From Chryseobacterium sp. Leaf405 (GTDB taxonomy: Bacteria; Bacteroidota; Bacteroidia; Flavobacteriales; Weeksellaceae): a stretch of DNA of 64,000 bases. This document shows, one piece after another, positions 18,891 through 27,890 of this stretch; position 1 is the first letter of the stretch; every line of letters starts with the position of its first letter. The notes under the pieces were generated by a model that ran no database searches, had not been told where the DNA came from, and worked only from the letters and a program-made list of their open reading frames with translations. The position numbers and the translations under genes were made by a program. The stretch lies in contig NZ_LMQN01000002.1 in the NCBI RefSeq assembly GCF_001425355.1, positions 53,100-117,099 on the forward strand, in the 5' to 3' direction.

Positions 18891-19667
18891 ATGAAAATCA
18901 AATTTATTATTCCGCTTCTTGCATTGATCGTATTTTTAGGAGTTTCATTCCAAAAACTTCAGGATAAACCTGTTCTTTATATTATTGGAGATTCCACGGT
19001 GCAAAATGGTTCGGGCAAAGGTTCTGATTCGCTTTGGGGATGGGGAAGTTTTATGAATTTATATTTTAATACAGATAAAATTGAAATTCAGAATCATGCA
19101 AAAGGTGGAAGAAGCAGTCGTACTTTTATTACAGAAGGCCGCTGGGATTCGATTATGAAAACCATAAAAAAAGGTGATTATATTTTGATGCAGTTTGGTC
19201 ATAACGATGGTGGTGAATTGGCAGATACTTTGCGTGCAAGGGGATCAATTAAAGGAATTGGCGAAGAAACAAAAGATATTTACAATCCAATACGAAAAGT
19301 AAATGAAACCGTTTATACTTACGGATATTATATGAGAAAATATGCAAACGAGGCTAAATCCAAAGGTGCAATTCCTATCATCGTTTCACCAGTTCCAAGA
19401 AATAAATTTGATGGTAAAGGTAAAATTGAAAAAGATCAATATGGAATTTGGGCGCAGGAAGTTGCCAAACAAACCGGTGCTTATTTTTTAGATTTAAATA
19501 CAATGGTCATCGAAAAATATGAAAAAATGGGCGCTGAAAAAGTAAATGCATTCTTCCCAAAAGATCATACGCATACCAACGAAGCGGGAGCAATTTTAAA
19601 CGCAGAATTAGTAACGAAAGGAATTAAGCAATTGAAAGGTTGCGAACTTAAAAATTATATAAAATAA
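18891..19667 (+). CDS. Rhamnogalacturonan acetylesterase, single-domain CE12-type
   Basis: The 258-aa SGNH esterase has an N-terminal hydrophobic signal or anchor (IIPLLALIVFLGV). The catalytic blocks are IIGDST (Ser35), GHND (103-106) and DHTH (225-228), matching RhgT/RGAE proteins. The frame extends to 18825 inside the PL11 gene, but the ATG at 18891, 7 bp after that gene, starts the signal sequence. It probably deacetylates RG-I or its oligosaccharides together with the two-domain esterase at 11724. The two may differ in acetyl position or substrate length. Confidence 0.88.
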   Translation: MKIKFIIPLLALIVFLGVSFQKLQDKPVLYIIGDSTVQNGSGKGSDSLWGWGSFMNLYFNTDKIEIQNHAKGGRSSRTFITEGRWDSIMKTIKKGDYILMQFGHNDGGELADTLRARGSIKGIGEETKDIYNPIRKVNETVYTYGYYMRKYANEAKSKGAIPIIVSPVPRNKFDGKGKIEKDQYGIWAQEVAKQTGAYFLDLNTMVIEKYEKMGAEKVNAFFPKDHTHTNEAGAILNAELVTKGIKQLKGCELKNYIK

Positions 19668-19678
19668 AATTGAATTAT

Positions 19679-20839
19679 ATGAAGAAACTTTTAACAGCAA
19701 GCTTTTTTGCACTAATCGTAGGAGGGATGACTTCCTGTTCGGTTCAAAAACAAGGCTCTGAAAGTAAGGTTGAACTTCCCAATAAAACCCAGGTATTGGA
19801 AGTTTCACGTAGGGCAAATCAGTATTTTATGAATAAGTGGCCGGATCCGGGTAAAGAAATAGTGGGTAAAAAAGTATGGCCAAGCAATCTTTGGACTCGT
19901 GCGGTTTACTACGAAGGTTTGATGGCTTTATATTCAATAGATCCCAAAAAAGAATATTATGATTATGCAGTAGATTGGTCGAAAAAGCACAATTGGGATA
20001 TGATGCGTGGAACGTATACCCGAAATGCTGATCATCAGGCTTGCGGGCAGACTTATATCGATCTTTATGAAATTGACGGCAAGAAGCATCCTGAGAGAAT
20101 TAAATTTGTAAAAGCTTCTATGGACAGCATGATTGCAACCAAACAAGTTGATGACTGGTGGTGGATCGATGCAATGCAAATGTCGATGCCAATTTTTACA
20201 AAGTTGGGTAGAATTACTGGTGAGCAGAAATATTTCGATAAAAATTACGAAATGTACGCTTATACCAAATACAAGCACGGAGGAAATGGTTTATACAATC
20301 CAAAAGATAAAATCTGGTGGAGAGACAAGAGTTTTGTTCCGCCTTACAAAGAACCGAATGGTGAAGATTGCTATTGGAGCAGAGGAAACGGCTGGGTAGT
20401 TGCTGCGTTGGCAAAAACATTGCACGATACACCAAAATCTGATCCTCATTACAAAGAATATCTACAGGATTATAAAGACTTGTTGGCAGCTTTGTTACCG
20501 ATTCAGAGAGAAGATGGTTTTTGGAATGTAAGTTTGCATGATCCAACGAATTTCGGAGGAAAGGAGATGACAGGAACTGCACTTTTTGTATACGGAATGG
20601 CGTATGGAATCAATAACAATCTGATTGATAAAAAAACATATTTACCGGTTGTTGTTAAAGCCTGGAATGCTATCGTAAAAGATTCGGTTCAGCCAAACGG
20701 ATTTTTAGGTTGGGTACAGGGAACTGGCAAAGAGCCTAAAGACGGTCAACCTTTAGCCATTGATAAAGTTCCGGATTTCGAAGATTATGGATTAGGTTGT
20801 TTATTATTGGCAAGCAGCGAGGTTTATAAACTAAAATAA
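19679..20839 (+). CDS. GH105 unsaturated rhamnogalacturonyl hydrolase, lipoprotein
   Basis: The 386-aa (alpha/alpha)6-barrel protein has a lipobox ending at Cys20 (GGMTSC), so it is membrane-anchored. Family markers are LWTRAVYYEGLMAL, ADHQACGQTY, DDWWWIDAMQM with the catalytic Asp near 164, and WSRGNGWVV. GH105 enzymes hydrate and release the unsaturated galacturonyl residue left by RG lyases, exposing rhamnose for GH106. The TTG at 19670 opens the frame, but the ATG at 19679 is the proper start. This is the last gene of the operon and a terminator follows. Confidence 0.92.
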   Translation: MKKLLTASFFALIVGGMTSCSVQKQGSESKVELPNKTQVLEVSRRANQYFMNKWPDPGKEIVGKKVWPSNLWTRAVYYEGLMALYSIDPKKEYYDYAVDWSKKHNWDMMRGTYTRNADHQACGQTYIDLYEIDGKKHPERIKFVKASMDSMIATKQVDDWWWIDAMQMSMPIFTKLGRITGEQKYFDKNYEMYAYTKYKHGGNGLYNPKDKIWWRDKSFVPPYKEPNGEDCYWSRGNGWVVAALAKTLHDTPKSDPHYKEYLQDYKDLLAALLPIQREDGFWNVSLHDPTNFGGKEMTGTALFVYGMAYGINNNLIDKKTYLPVVVKAWNAIVKDSVQPNGFLGWVQGTGKEPKDGQPLAIDKVPDFEDYGLGCLLLASSEVYKLK

Positions 20840-20857
20840 GCTTTTTAAAATAGAGAT

Positions 20858-20892
20858 AAGACTTAATAATGAAAATTGTTAAGTCTTTTTTA
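20858..20892 (+). terminator. Intrinsic terminator of the RG-I operon
   Basis: A 9-bp perfect stem (AAGACTTAA with TTAAGTCTT) with a 12-nt loop is followed by a T tract. It lies 19 bp after the GH105 stop. Confidence 0.75.
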
Positions 20893-21090
20893 TTTACAGG
20901 AATCAAATATATAGAGTTAAATAGACCTGAATAAATATCTGAAAATTTGAATAAAGTTAATTTTTGGTAAATACTATAAAATTTGAAATTAATTAAAATT
21001 AGTATAACTCACAATATTTTAGTGTATTAGGTATTTATTGTTCATCATTACAAAAAGTCTTATTTTTTCCAGGATTTTAAGCATGACACT

Positions 21091-21126
21091 ACAAGATGCG
21101 CAATCGATTCCATCTTGGTAATTTTC
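21091..21126 (+). promoter_or_regulatory. Candidate operator plus -7 box of the rhamnose permease
   Basis: ACAAGATGCGCAAT (21091-21104) lies ahead of TAATTTTC (21119-21126), a one-mismatch TAnnTTTG box, with GATGC 24 bp before it. CAAGATG and CATCTTG (21092-21098 and 21111-21117) form a perfect inverted repeat. The word ATGCGCAATCGATT recurs in reverse complement at 34807. The rest of the 310-bp gap before the permease gene shows nothing else beyond the terminator at its start. Confidence 0.55.
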
Positions 21127-21149
21127 AAATTCAATACATAAGATAAATT

Positions 21150-22238
21150 ATGAATGCATTATTAGGAATTTTATTTCATTTCTTAGGAGGGTTTTCTTCG
21201 GGAAGTTTTTATTTACCATACAAAAAAGTAAAAGGCTGGTCTTGGGAAACATTTTGGCTGATAGGAGGAGTTTTCTCTTGGATTATTGTTCCGCCATTGG
21301 CCGCATTTCTTACCATTCCGGGATTTTGGGATATTATTCAGAATGCGAGTTCATCAATCTTAGGATTAACATTTTTATTCGGTGCTCTTTGGGGAATCGG
21401 AGGCTTTATGTATGGTTTGGGCGTTCGTTATTTGGGGGTAGCGTTGGGTAGCAGCATTATGTTAGGACTTACCATGGTCATCGGCTCGCTCGTTCCTTCT
21501 ATTTATTATGAATTTTCTCCGCAAACAGGAAAAGATAATATCGGGCTGATGATGTCGACGTCATGGGGACAGATGGTTCTGTTAGGACTTTTCGTATGTG
21601 TTATAGGAATTATCATCAGCGGAAAAGCTGGGGTAATGAAAGACAAAGAACTTCAAACTGATTCTATCGATCCTCATGGTACAGAAGTGAAGACAGAATA
21701 TAAATTTGGTTTAGGATTAATTGTTGCGATTATTTCCGGAGTTTTGAGTGCTTGTTTTAATTTCGGCTTGGAAGCTGGAAAGCCGATGGCAATTATTGCT
21801 AATGAAGCGTGGAAAGTTGCAAATCCGGGACAGGGAGAATTCCTTTTTCAAAATAATGTAACGTATGTTGTCGTGCTTTGGGGCGGAATGGCGACGAACC
21901 TAATCGGTTGTCTTTATCTTTCATTTAAAAATAAATCGTACACAGATTATACCAAGAAAAATGTACCAGTTGTAAAAAATATCATCTTTTGTGCACTTGC
22001 CGGAACGATGTGGTTTTTACAGTTTTTCTTCTACGGAATGGGAGAAAGCAAAATGGGGAACGGACCAAGTTCATGGATTTTACATATGGCATTCATTATT
22101 TTGATCGCCAATTTGTGGGGTGTTATCATTAAAGAATGGAAAGGAGTTTCCAAAAAAACAATTTCTACTATTGTTGTCGGGATGATCGTAATGTTTGTTT
22201 CTATTTTAATTGTAGGTTACGGAAATTCTTTAAGATAA
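21150..22238 (+). CDS. rhaT: L-rhamnose/proton symporter, RhaT family
   Basis: The 362-aa integral membrane protein has about ten transmembrane helices. The N-terminal block FYLPYKKVKGWSWETFW followed by GGVFSWIIVPP, and ALWGIGGFMYGLGVRYLG, closely follow the E. coli RhaT pattern. It would import L-rhamnose across the inner membrane after periplasmic release. The gene has its own candidate promoter and a strong terminator, so it may be transcribed alone, but it sits inside the rhamnose locus. Confidence 0.9.
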   Translation: MNALLGILFHFLGGFSSGSFYLPYKKVKGWSWETFWLIGGVFSWIIVPPLAAFLTIPGFWDIIQNASSSILGLTFLFGALWGIGGFMYGLGVRYLGVALGSSIMLGLTMVIGSLVPSIYYEFSPQTGKDNIGLMMSTSWGQMVLLGLFVCVIGIIISGKAGVMKDKELQTDSIDPHGTEVKTEYKFGLGLIVAIISGVLSACFNFGLEAGKPMAIIANEAWKVANPGQGEFLFQNNVTYVVVLWGGMATNLIGCLYLSFKNKSYTDYTKKNVPVVKNIIFCALAGTMWFLQFFFYGMGESKMGNGPSSWILHMAFIILIANLWGVIIKEWKGVSKKTISTIVVGMIVMFVSILIVGYGNSLR

Positions 22239-22295
22239 TTTCAATTTATACTTTTTATCCAATCATATAGTTAAGAGTTAGAATGTAACTCTTGT

Positions 22296-22327
22296 AAGGC
22301 ACTGAAAGAAAATCAGTGCCTTTTTTT
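22296..22327 (+). terminator. Intrinsic terminator of rhaT
   Basis: An 8-bp GC-rich stem (GGCACTGA with TCAGTGCC), extended by an AA/TT pair, has a 7-nt loop and is followed by seven T. Confidence 0.88.
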
Positions 22328-22513
22328 ATTGTTAATAAGGATTTTTTCCAAACAATATTTGGGGAGTTGTTATTGATTTTAATAATTCATTAAAACTTAT
22401 GAATTTTAAATTTTATTCTAAGTATTGTGATTAAATTGTTATTATTTTTAAATTTTTAATCAAATGTTTGCAGATAATTAAGGAAATTTATGAATTTTAT
22501 GATGCAGGATATG

Positions 22514-22549
22514 GCAGGATGCCGAAATATTTGTAACGGTGTATTTTGG
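22514..22549 (+). promoter_or_regulatory. Candidate operator plus -7 box of susCD
   Basis: GCAGGATGCCGAAA (22514-22527), with a degenerate direct copy ATGCAGGAT just before it, precedes TATTTTGG (22542-22549), a one-mismatch TAnnTTTG box. The GATGC-to-box distance is again 24 bp. The susC start is at 22568. Confidence 0.55.
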
Positions 22550-22567
22550 TAACATAAAATTAACTAT

Positions 22568-25500
22568 ATGTCTATTAAAATTAAACAGAAGAATTTTAAG
22601 CCACTTATCGCACCGCTATTTTTGCTTGCGTCTGGCTTTATGTTCGGACAAAAGACAGTAAAAGACACTGTAAAAGATAAGACAAAAGATATTGAAGAAG
22701 TTGTAATTATCGGTTACGGTAAGGTGAAAAAATCTGATCTTACAGGATCGGTATCTTCAGTTTCTGCAAAAGATCTGGCAGCGACACCTGCTATGAATGC
22801 TTTACAGGCCTTACAGGGTAGAGCAGCAGGATTAAATATTGTAACTGCCGGAGGTGCACCCGGAGCCAGTGCCAATGTTACCGTTCGTGGTGGTGCTTCT
22901 ATCACGCAGGGGACAGAACCTTTATTTATTGTAGACGGTTTCCAATTAGATAATGCTTTGAACATTATTAATCCTAACGATATAGAAAGTATTGACGTTT
23001 TGAAAGGAGCTTCTGCTATCGCCATTTATGGTGCGCGTGGTTCTAACGGTATCATTGTAATTAAAACAAAAACGGGTAAAAAAGGAAGAGTTACAATTCA
23101 GTATAATTCTTTCATGTCATTTGATATGCTTTCAAAGAAGCTGGATATGGTTTCCAATGCAGAACAGTATGTGAAATATCAATATGAATTAGCTCAGTTG
23201 GGAGGTGGTGCAACAAAATGGAGTAATGTATTTGATAATAGTTTAGGAACAGATTCGCCTGGTTTTTATACTGGAGTATATAATAGAATCAGTAACCGTT
23301 ACGGATCAGCGCCTACAATAGACTGGCAGGAAAAAATGCTTGGCGGAACAGGGCTTACGCAAAACCATAATGTGAGTGTTTCTGCCGGTACGGATAAAAC
23401 GCAGGCATTCATCAGTTACAATTACAACAAACAGGATGGTTTGCTGCAAAATTTCAGTGAGACAAGAAACTCCTTACGTGCCAACATCAATTCAGAATTA
23501 TATAAAGGAATACGTTTAGATTTCAGTTCAATGTTTACTTCCAATTCTACAAACGGAGGCGGAGCGTATTCAGGAATGAAAAAAATATTGCTTCAGCCTA
23601 TTACAGGAGGAACATTGTTTACTCAGGATCAATTATTTAATACGCAGACTTTCCCTGATTACTCAGCATTAGATTCTAGTTTTGATACAGAAAATCCATA
23701 TATTGAAACAGCAGCATCCACCCAAAACAGACGTGCAAGAACATTTTTGGCGAATATAGGGTTGGAATTTGATTTGTTGAAAGATTTTACATTCAGAACG
23801 GCTGGCTCATATAACTGGACGAACAGTAAATCAACAGCATTTTCAGATAAAAATTCCCGTGCATTTCTTACAGATCCTATCAATACAGGGATCAATGGAA
23901 GCATTGCGAATGCTGAAGCATACCGATATCAGATCACCAATACTTTAACCTATAATAAAACATTAGGTGAAAAACATAGAATTACAGGACTTATTGGACA
24001 CGAAATTGTTTATGATAACAATGAAAGTAACAGCATGAGACTGATAAAATTCCCGTCTATTTTAAATTACGGGTTAGATGATATATCAAATGCTACCGTT
24101 GCCGATAAAAGTACAGATAGAAAATCAAATGCTTTAATTTCTTATTTCGGACGTGTAAACTATAGCTATGACAATCGTTATTTATTAACAGGTACTATCC
24201 GAAGAGACGGTTCTTCAAAATTTGGTCCAGATAACAAATATGGTGTTTTTCCATCAGTAGCAGCCGCATGGAGAGTTTCGCAGGAAGGTTTCTGGAAAAA
24301 TTCTAAGGTTAATAATTATATCAATGATTTGAAATTCAGATATGAATTTGGGATTGTAGGTAATAACAGTATACCAAATAACGTATTCAGAACCAATGTA
24401 GTTCCTACAGATTACCCTTTGAATAATACGGTGGGTAACTTGGCCTTGATGACAAGCAGTGTGTTAGGAAACAGAGGTGTAGTTTGGGAAGAAATGAAAT
24501 CTACAAACATAGGAGTAGATTTGGCTTTGTTTAATAACAGAATCAAATTAACTTCTGAATGGTATAATAACAATGTATCTGGAATGTTGTTGGAAACTGT
24601 ACTTCCTGCATCTACAGGATATAAAAGTAAATATCTTAATATTGGTTCCATGAAAAATACAGGTATGGAATTTACATTGAACTCGATCAACTTAAAATCT
24701 GAAAACTTCAGATGGTCTACAGATGCCAATATAGGTTTCAACAAATCAAAAGTATTATCTCTTGATGAGGGAAGAACTTTCAGAAACTTTAGTGTAGGAA
24801 GCAGTAGAGCAGGTATGGTAACCTATTATGCTACAGTTGGAGAAGAATTAGGAGATATGTACGGATATGTTTATCAGGGAATTTACACTACCGATGACTT
24901 TACTCAGGCAGCAAACGGAACATTAACTTTAAAACCAGGAGTTGTAAAACCGGCATCAGGAACTCCTAAACCCGGAGATATGAAATTTGCTGCAGATAAT
25001 GAAGCAGGAGATCAGTTTACAAGAAAGTTAGTAAAAATAGGTAACGGTACACCTGATTTTATCGGAGGAATCAGTAATAATTTTTCTTATAAAGGTTTTG
25101 ATTTAGCAGTATTTTTGAAATTCAGTGTTGGTGGCGATATATATAACGCAACCAAGCAAAGTTTAAGTCCTTATGGAGTATATCAAAATGTACCTTCAGA
25201 ATTTGGAGATAATTATTATCATTTGATAGACCCTAATACAGGTCAGGCAACAAATAATTTAGTTAGGTTAAAGGAACTTAATCCTAATGAAGAGTCAAGT
25301 TTGTGGAGTTTAAGCAATACTAACACGGCTAATATCACTTATCCTTCTTCATATTATGTGGAGGATGGTTCATATCTGAGAATTTCCATGGTAACGTTGG
25401 GATACTCTTTTCCAAAGGAATTTTTGAGTCATGTTAAATTGACCAACGCACGTATTTATGCTACCGTTAATAATTTAGCAACGATTACAGGATATTCAGG

Positions 25501-25612
25501 TTTTGACCCTGAAGTTTCGGCAGCCAGCGGTGTTGCAGTTACTCCTGGATATGACAGTTCTTCATTCCCAAGATCCAGAAGTTATGTTTTGGGTATTAAT
25601 CTTACTTTTTAA
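22568..25612 (+). CDS. SusC/RagA-type TonB-dependent outer-membrane transporter
   Basis: The 1014-aa protein has a signal peptide, then EEVVIIGYGKVKKSDLTGSV and the plug domain (ALQGRAAGLNI, VRGGAS, PLFIVDGF, VLKGASAIAIYGARGSNGIIVI), then a 22-strand barrel ending in F. It should import RG oligosaccharides with the SusD partner 18 bp downstream. The N-terminal carboxypeptidase-regulatory-like domain that most SusC proteins carry before the TonB box is missing. Only a short KTVKDTVKDK linker stands there. That makes it a plainer receptor, without an apparent anti-sigma signalling extension. Confidence 0.93.
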   Translation: MSIKIKQKNFKPLIAPLFLLASGFMFGQKTVKDTVKDKTKDIEEVVIIGYGKVKKSDLTGSVSSVSAKDLAATPAMNALQALQGRAAGLNIVTAGGAPGASANVTVRGGASITQGTEPLFIVDGFQLDNALNIINPNDIESIDVLKGASAIAIYGARGSNGIIVIKTKTGKKGRVTIQYNSFMSFDMLSKKLDMVSNAEQYVKYQYELAQLGGGATKWSNVFDNSLGTDSPGFYTGVYNRISNRYGSAPTIDWQEKMLGGTGLTQNHNVSVSAGTDKTQAFISYNYNKQDGLLQNFSETRNSLRANINSELYKGIRLDFSSMFTSNSTNGGGAYSGMKKILLQPITGGTLFTQDQLFNTQTFPDYSALDSSFDTENPYIETAASTQNRRARTFLANIGLEFDLLKDFTFRTAGSYNWTNSKSTAFSDKNSRAFLTDPINTGINGSIANAEAYRYQITNTLTYNKTLGEKHRITGLIGHEIVYDNNESNSMRLIKFPSILNYGLDDISNATVADKSTDRKSNALISYFGRVNYSYDNRYLLTGTIRRDGSSKFGPDNKYGVFPSVAAAWRVSQEGFWKNSKVNNYINDLKFRYEFGIVGNNSIPNNVFRTNVVPTDYPLNNTVGNLALMTSSVLGNRGVVWEEMKSTNIGVDLALFNNRIKLTSEWYNNNVSGMLLETVLPASTGYKSKYLNIGSMKNTGMEFTLNSINLKSENFRWSTDANIGFNKSKVLSLDEGRTFRNFSVGSSRAGMVTYYATVGEELGDMYGYVYQGIYTTDDFTQAANGTLTLKPGVVKPASGTPKPGDMKFAADNEAGDQFTRKLVKIGNGTPDFIGGISNNFSYKGFDLAVFLKFSVGGDIYNATKQSLSPYGVYQNVPSEFGDNYYHLIDPNTGQATNNLVRLKELNPNEESSLWSLSNTNTANITYPSSYYVEDGSYLRISMVTLGYSFPKEFLSHVKLTNARIYATVNNLATITGYSGFDPEVSAASGVAVTPGYDSSSFPRSRSYVLGINLTF

Positions 25613-25630
25613 TATTTAATTGTTTCCATC

Positions 25631-27697
25631 ATGAAAAATATATTCAATAATAAATACGGATTTATAAAAAAATCTCTTATCGTTTCATCTTTGCTTGTTG
25701 CTGTTGTAAGTTTCAATTCATGTAGTGATGATTTTTTAGATCAACCGGCATATAATTCATCTGACACAGAATCGGTATTCACCAATATAGAAACTGCAGA
25801 TGCTTTTGTTCAGGGACTTTACAGGGGGCTTATTCCTACGGAAATGTTTTACCAATTGGGAGCAGGAGATACTGTTACCCATTCTGCTGAAGATGGATCT
25901 ACGAATAATTCCAAATACAATATTTGTAATTATCAGTATGATGCTTACACTCCAAATACAGTTACGGGAATCTATTCTGCGATGTATGCAGTGATAGAAA
26001 GAACCAATATTGCGATCGACAGATTACCAGACCTGCCAGCCAGTCCAAAGCGTGAGGCATTATTAGCGGAAGCAAAAGCTATTCGTGCATTTTGCTACTA
26101 CAACCTGATCAGAGTGTATGGTGATGTACCTGCAATCTGGATTCCTTTGGAAGAAGCGGATCCTAATGACCCAAACACTCTATATCCTAAGCGTGCTTCA
26201 CGTGATGTAATTTATGATCGTGTTATCGCTGATATTCAGGAATCCATAAACAGTATGCCGGTATCTAACGGAACACCGGAAAGACTTAACAAACAATCTA
26301 CTAATGCAATTTTAGCAAGAATTGCTTTGTATGCTGCAGGGTATTCTCTTCGTTGGGATCTGAATACAGGTGCTGCGGGTACGATGTCTCGTCGTCCTGA
26401 TAACGCAAGAGTACAACAATTATATCAAATTGCAGATACTGCTGCTGCTGCTGTCATTAATGCAGGAACAAATAGCTTAGTACAAGCTCAGGGTGGTAAA
26501 AGTGGTTTTGAAGCACTGTGGTTTAATTTTGACAGAAGAAATTTTTCAGCGGTAAATCAGGAGATGCTTTGGCATATCGCTGAATACGGACCAAATACCA
26601 ATTCAGCATTTGGAGTGTATGCGCATCCGGGTTCAAGAGGAGGAACGTATGGTTCTCGTAAAGCTCTGCAGTTTATACTTCCTAGTTATTATCTGTCTTT
26701 TGATCAGGCAGATAAACGAAGAGATGTTGCTACTACATCTTACAGTATCTATTTCTTAAATACAGGTTTAGCAAATGATACATGGGTAGATGTAGGAACT
26801 ACTTATTCTTGTATTATGCCAGGAAAATTCAGAATCTCATGGTGTGTAGAGCCACAAGCGGCGGATGCACGTAACCTGAATATTCCTATTATGAGATATG
26901 CTGATGTATTGCTGATGTATGCAGAAACACAAAATTATTTAAATGGAGGACCAACAGCTCAAGGTATTGCTGCTTTACAGCAGGTAAGAAACCGTGCAGG
27001 AATTGGTTCTATGGCAATACCAAGCGGTCAGCAGGCATTCGAATCGGCAATTGTTCAGGAACGTAAATGGGAGTTTTCAGACGAATTTATGCTTCGTACA
27101 GATTTGATCAGAATGAATAAGCTTGAAAGTGAAATCAATGCAACCAGACAGGCAATGAAAAATCTGTCAAACCGTACGGGGCAGTTTGCAACAACTCCAA
27201 TTTATCGTCTTTATAAATATCATAAGAATACACAGGTTTACGGAGACCCGTTTTTGGCAGTTACTTATATTGATTTAACAGATCCTTCGCAGATCGCACA
27301 AGTTCAGGCAGTTCCTACCAATTCATCAGGTTACGCTGCTTATCAAACAACTTTAAAGGCTATAGCATTAGCGAACGGACAAACTTCGACAGCCGATGAC
27401 AAATGGTATCCTGCCAATATGTTCCAGGCATATACAAGCACATTTAACGGTAACGCAAGAAAAGCTGTAGGGTTTACAGCAGGTTTCAATCAGCTTCAGA
27501 TTGGTAATATTATTTATACAAAGCCAACCGGATCGTTTGAAAACGGGGGAGTATATCCAAACTGGATTGAAGGTGGGGGAGATGGTCTTTTCTACGGATT
27601 TGTGCCTAATAAGACAGAATTACTTCCATTTGCAGCTCAGTCTGCCGGTCACCCGCTTGTTGATAACCCGAATCTTACTCAGCTTCCGGGATATTAA
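25631..27697 (+). CDS. SusD/RagB-type surface glycan-binding lipoprotein
   Basis: The 688-aa protein has a signal peptide with a lipobox around FNSC, then DDFLDQPAYN and the TPR-like helical core of SusD. AEAKAIRAFCYYNLIRVYGDVP and the late MRYADVLLMYAET and LQQVRNRAGI blocks are family hallmarks. It should cap the SusC channel at the cell surface and bind the oligosaccharide. At 688 residues it is longer than most SusD proteins (often 500-600), with extra sequence mainly in the C-terminal half. It is co-transcribed with susC. No separate surface glycan-binding lipoprotein of SusE/F type is visible nearby. Confidence 0.92.
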   Translation: MKNIFNNKYGFIKKSLIVSSLLVAVVSFNSCSDDFLDQPAYNSSDTESVFTNIETADAFVQGLYRGLIPTEMFYQLGAGDTVTHSAEDGSTNNSKYNICNYQYDAYTPNTVTGIYSAMYAVIERTNIAIDRLPDLPASPKREALLAEAKAIRAFCYYNLIRVYGDVPAIWIPLEEADPNDPNTLYPKRASRDVIYDRVIADIQESINSMPVSNGTPERLNKQSTNAILARIALYAAGYSLRWDLNTGAAGTMSRRPDNARVQQLYQIADTAAAAVINAGTNSLVQAQGGKSGFEALWFNFDRRNFSAVNQEMLWHIAEYGPNTNSAFGVYAHPGSRGGTYGSRKALQFILPSYYLSFDQADKRRDVATTSYSIYFLNTGLANDTWVDVGTTYSCIMPGKFRISWCVEPQAADARNLNIPIMRYADVLLMYAETQNYLNGGPTAQGIAALQQVRNRAGIGSMAIPSGQQAFESAIVQERKWEFSDEFMLRTDLIRMNKLESEINATRQAMKNLSNRTGQFATTPIYRLYKYHKNTQVYGDPFLAVTYIDLTDPSQIAQVQAVPTNSSGYAAYQTTLKAIALANGQTSTADDKWYPANMFQAYTSTFNGNARKAVGFTAGFNQLQIGNIIYTKPTGSFENGGVYPNWIEGGGDGLFYGFVPNKTELLPFAAQSAGHPLVDNPNLTQLPGY

Positions 27698-27825
27698 TCA
27701 TAAAATCACTTAATCATAAAATATTAATTATAAATACCTTGATTGGATGGATGTAATGAAGAGCTTAATCAACGATGAAAATAAAACGTTAATTAATCTT
27801 TAAATAAAGCATTTAGCAGTATAGT

Positions 27826-27861
27826 ACGGGATGCTGTACCCATTACAACCATCTAATTTTG
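27826..27861 (+). promoter_or_regulatory. Candidate operator plus -7 box of the rhamnose catabolic genes
   Basis: ACGGGATGCTGTAC (27826-27839) precedes TAATTTTG (27854-27861), a perfect TAnnTTTG box. GATGC starts 24 bp before the box, as in the three other promoters. The operator is flanked by GTAC on both sides. The downstream gene starts at 27891. Confidence 0.6.
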
Positions 27862-27890
27862 GGTAAAATTTAGAAATACAAGTAAAATCA

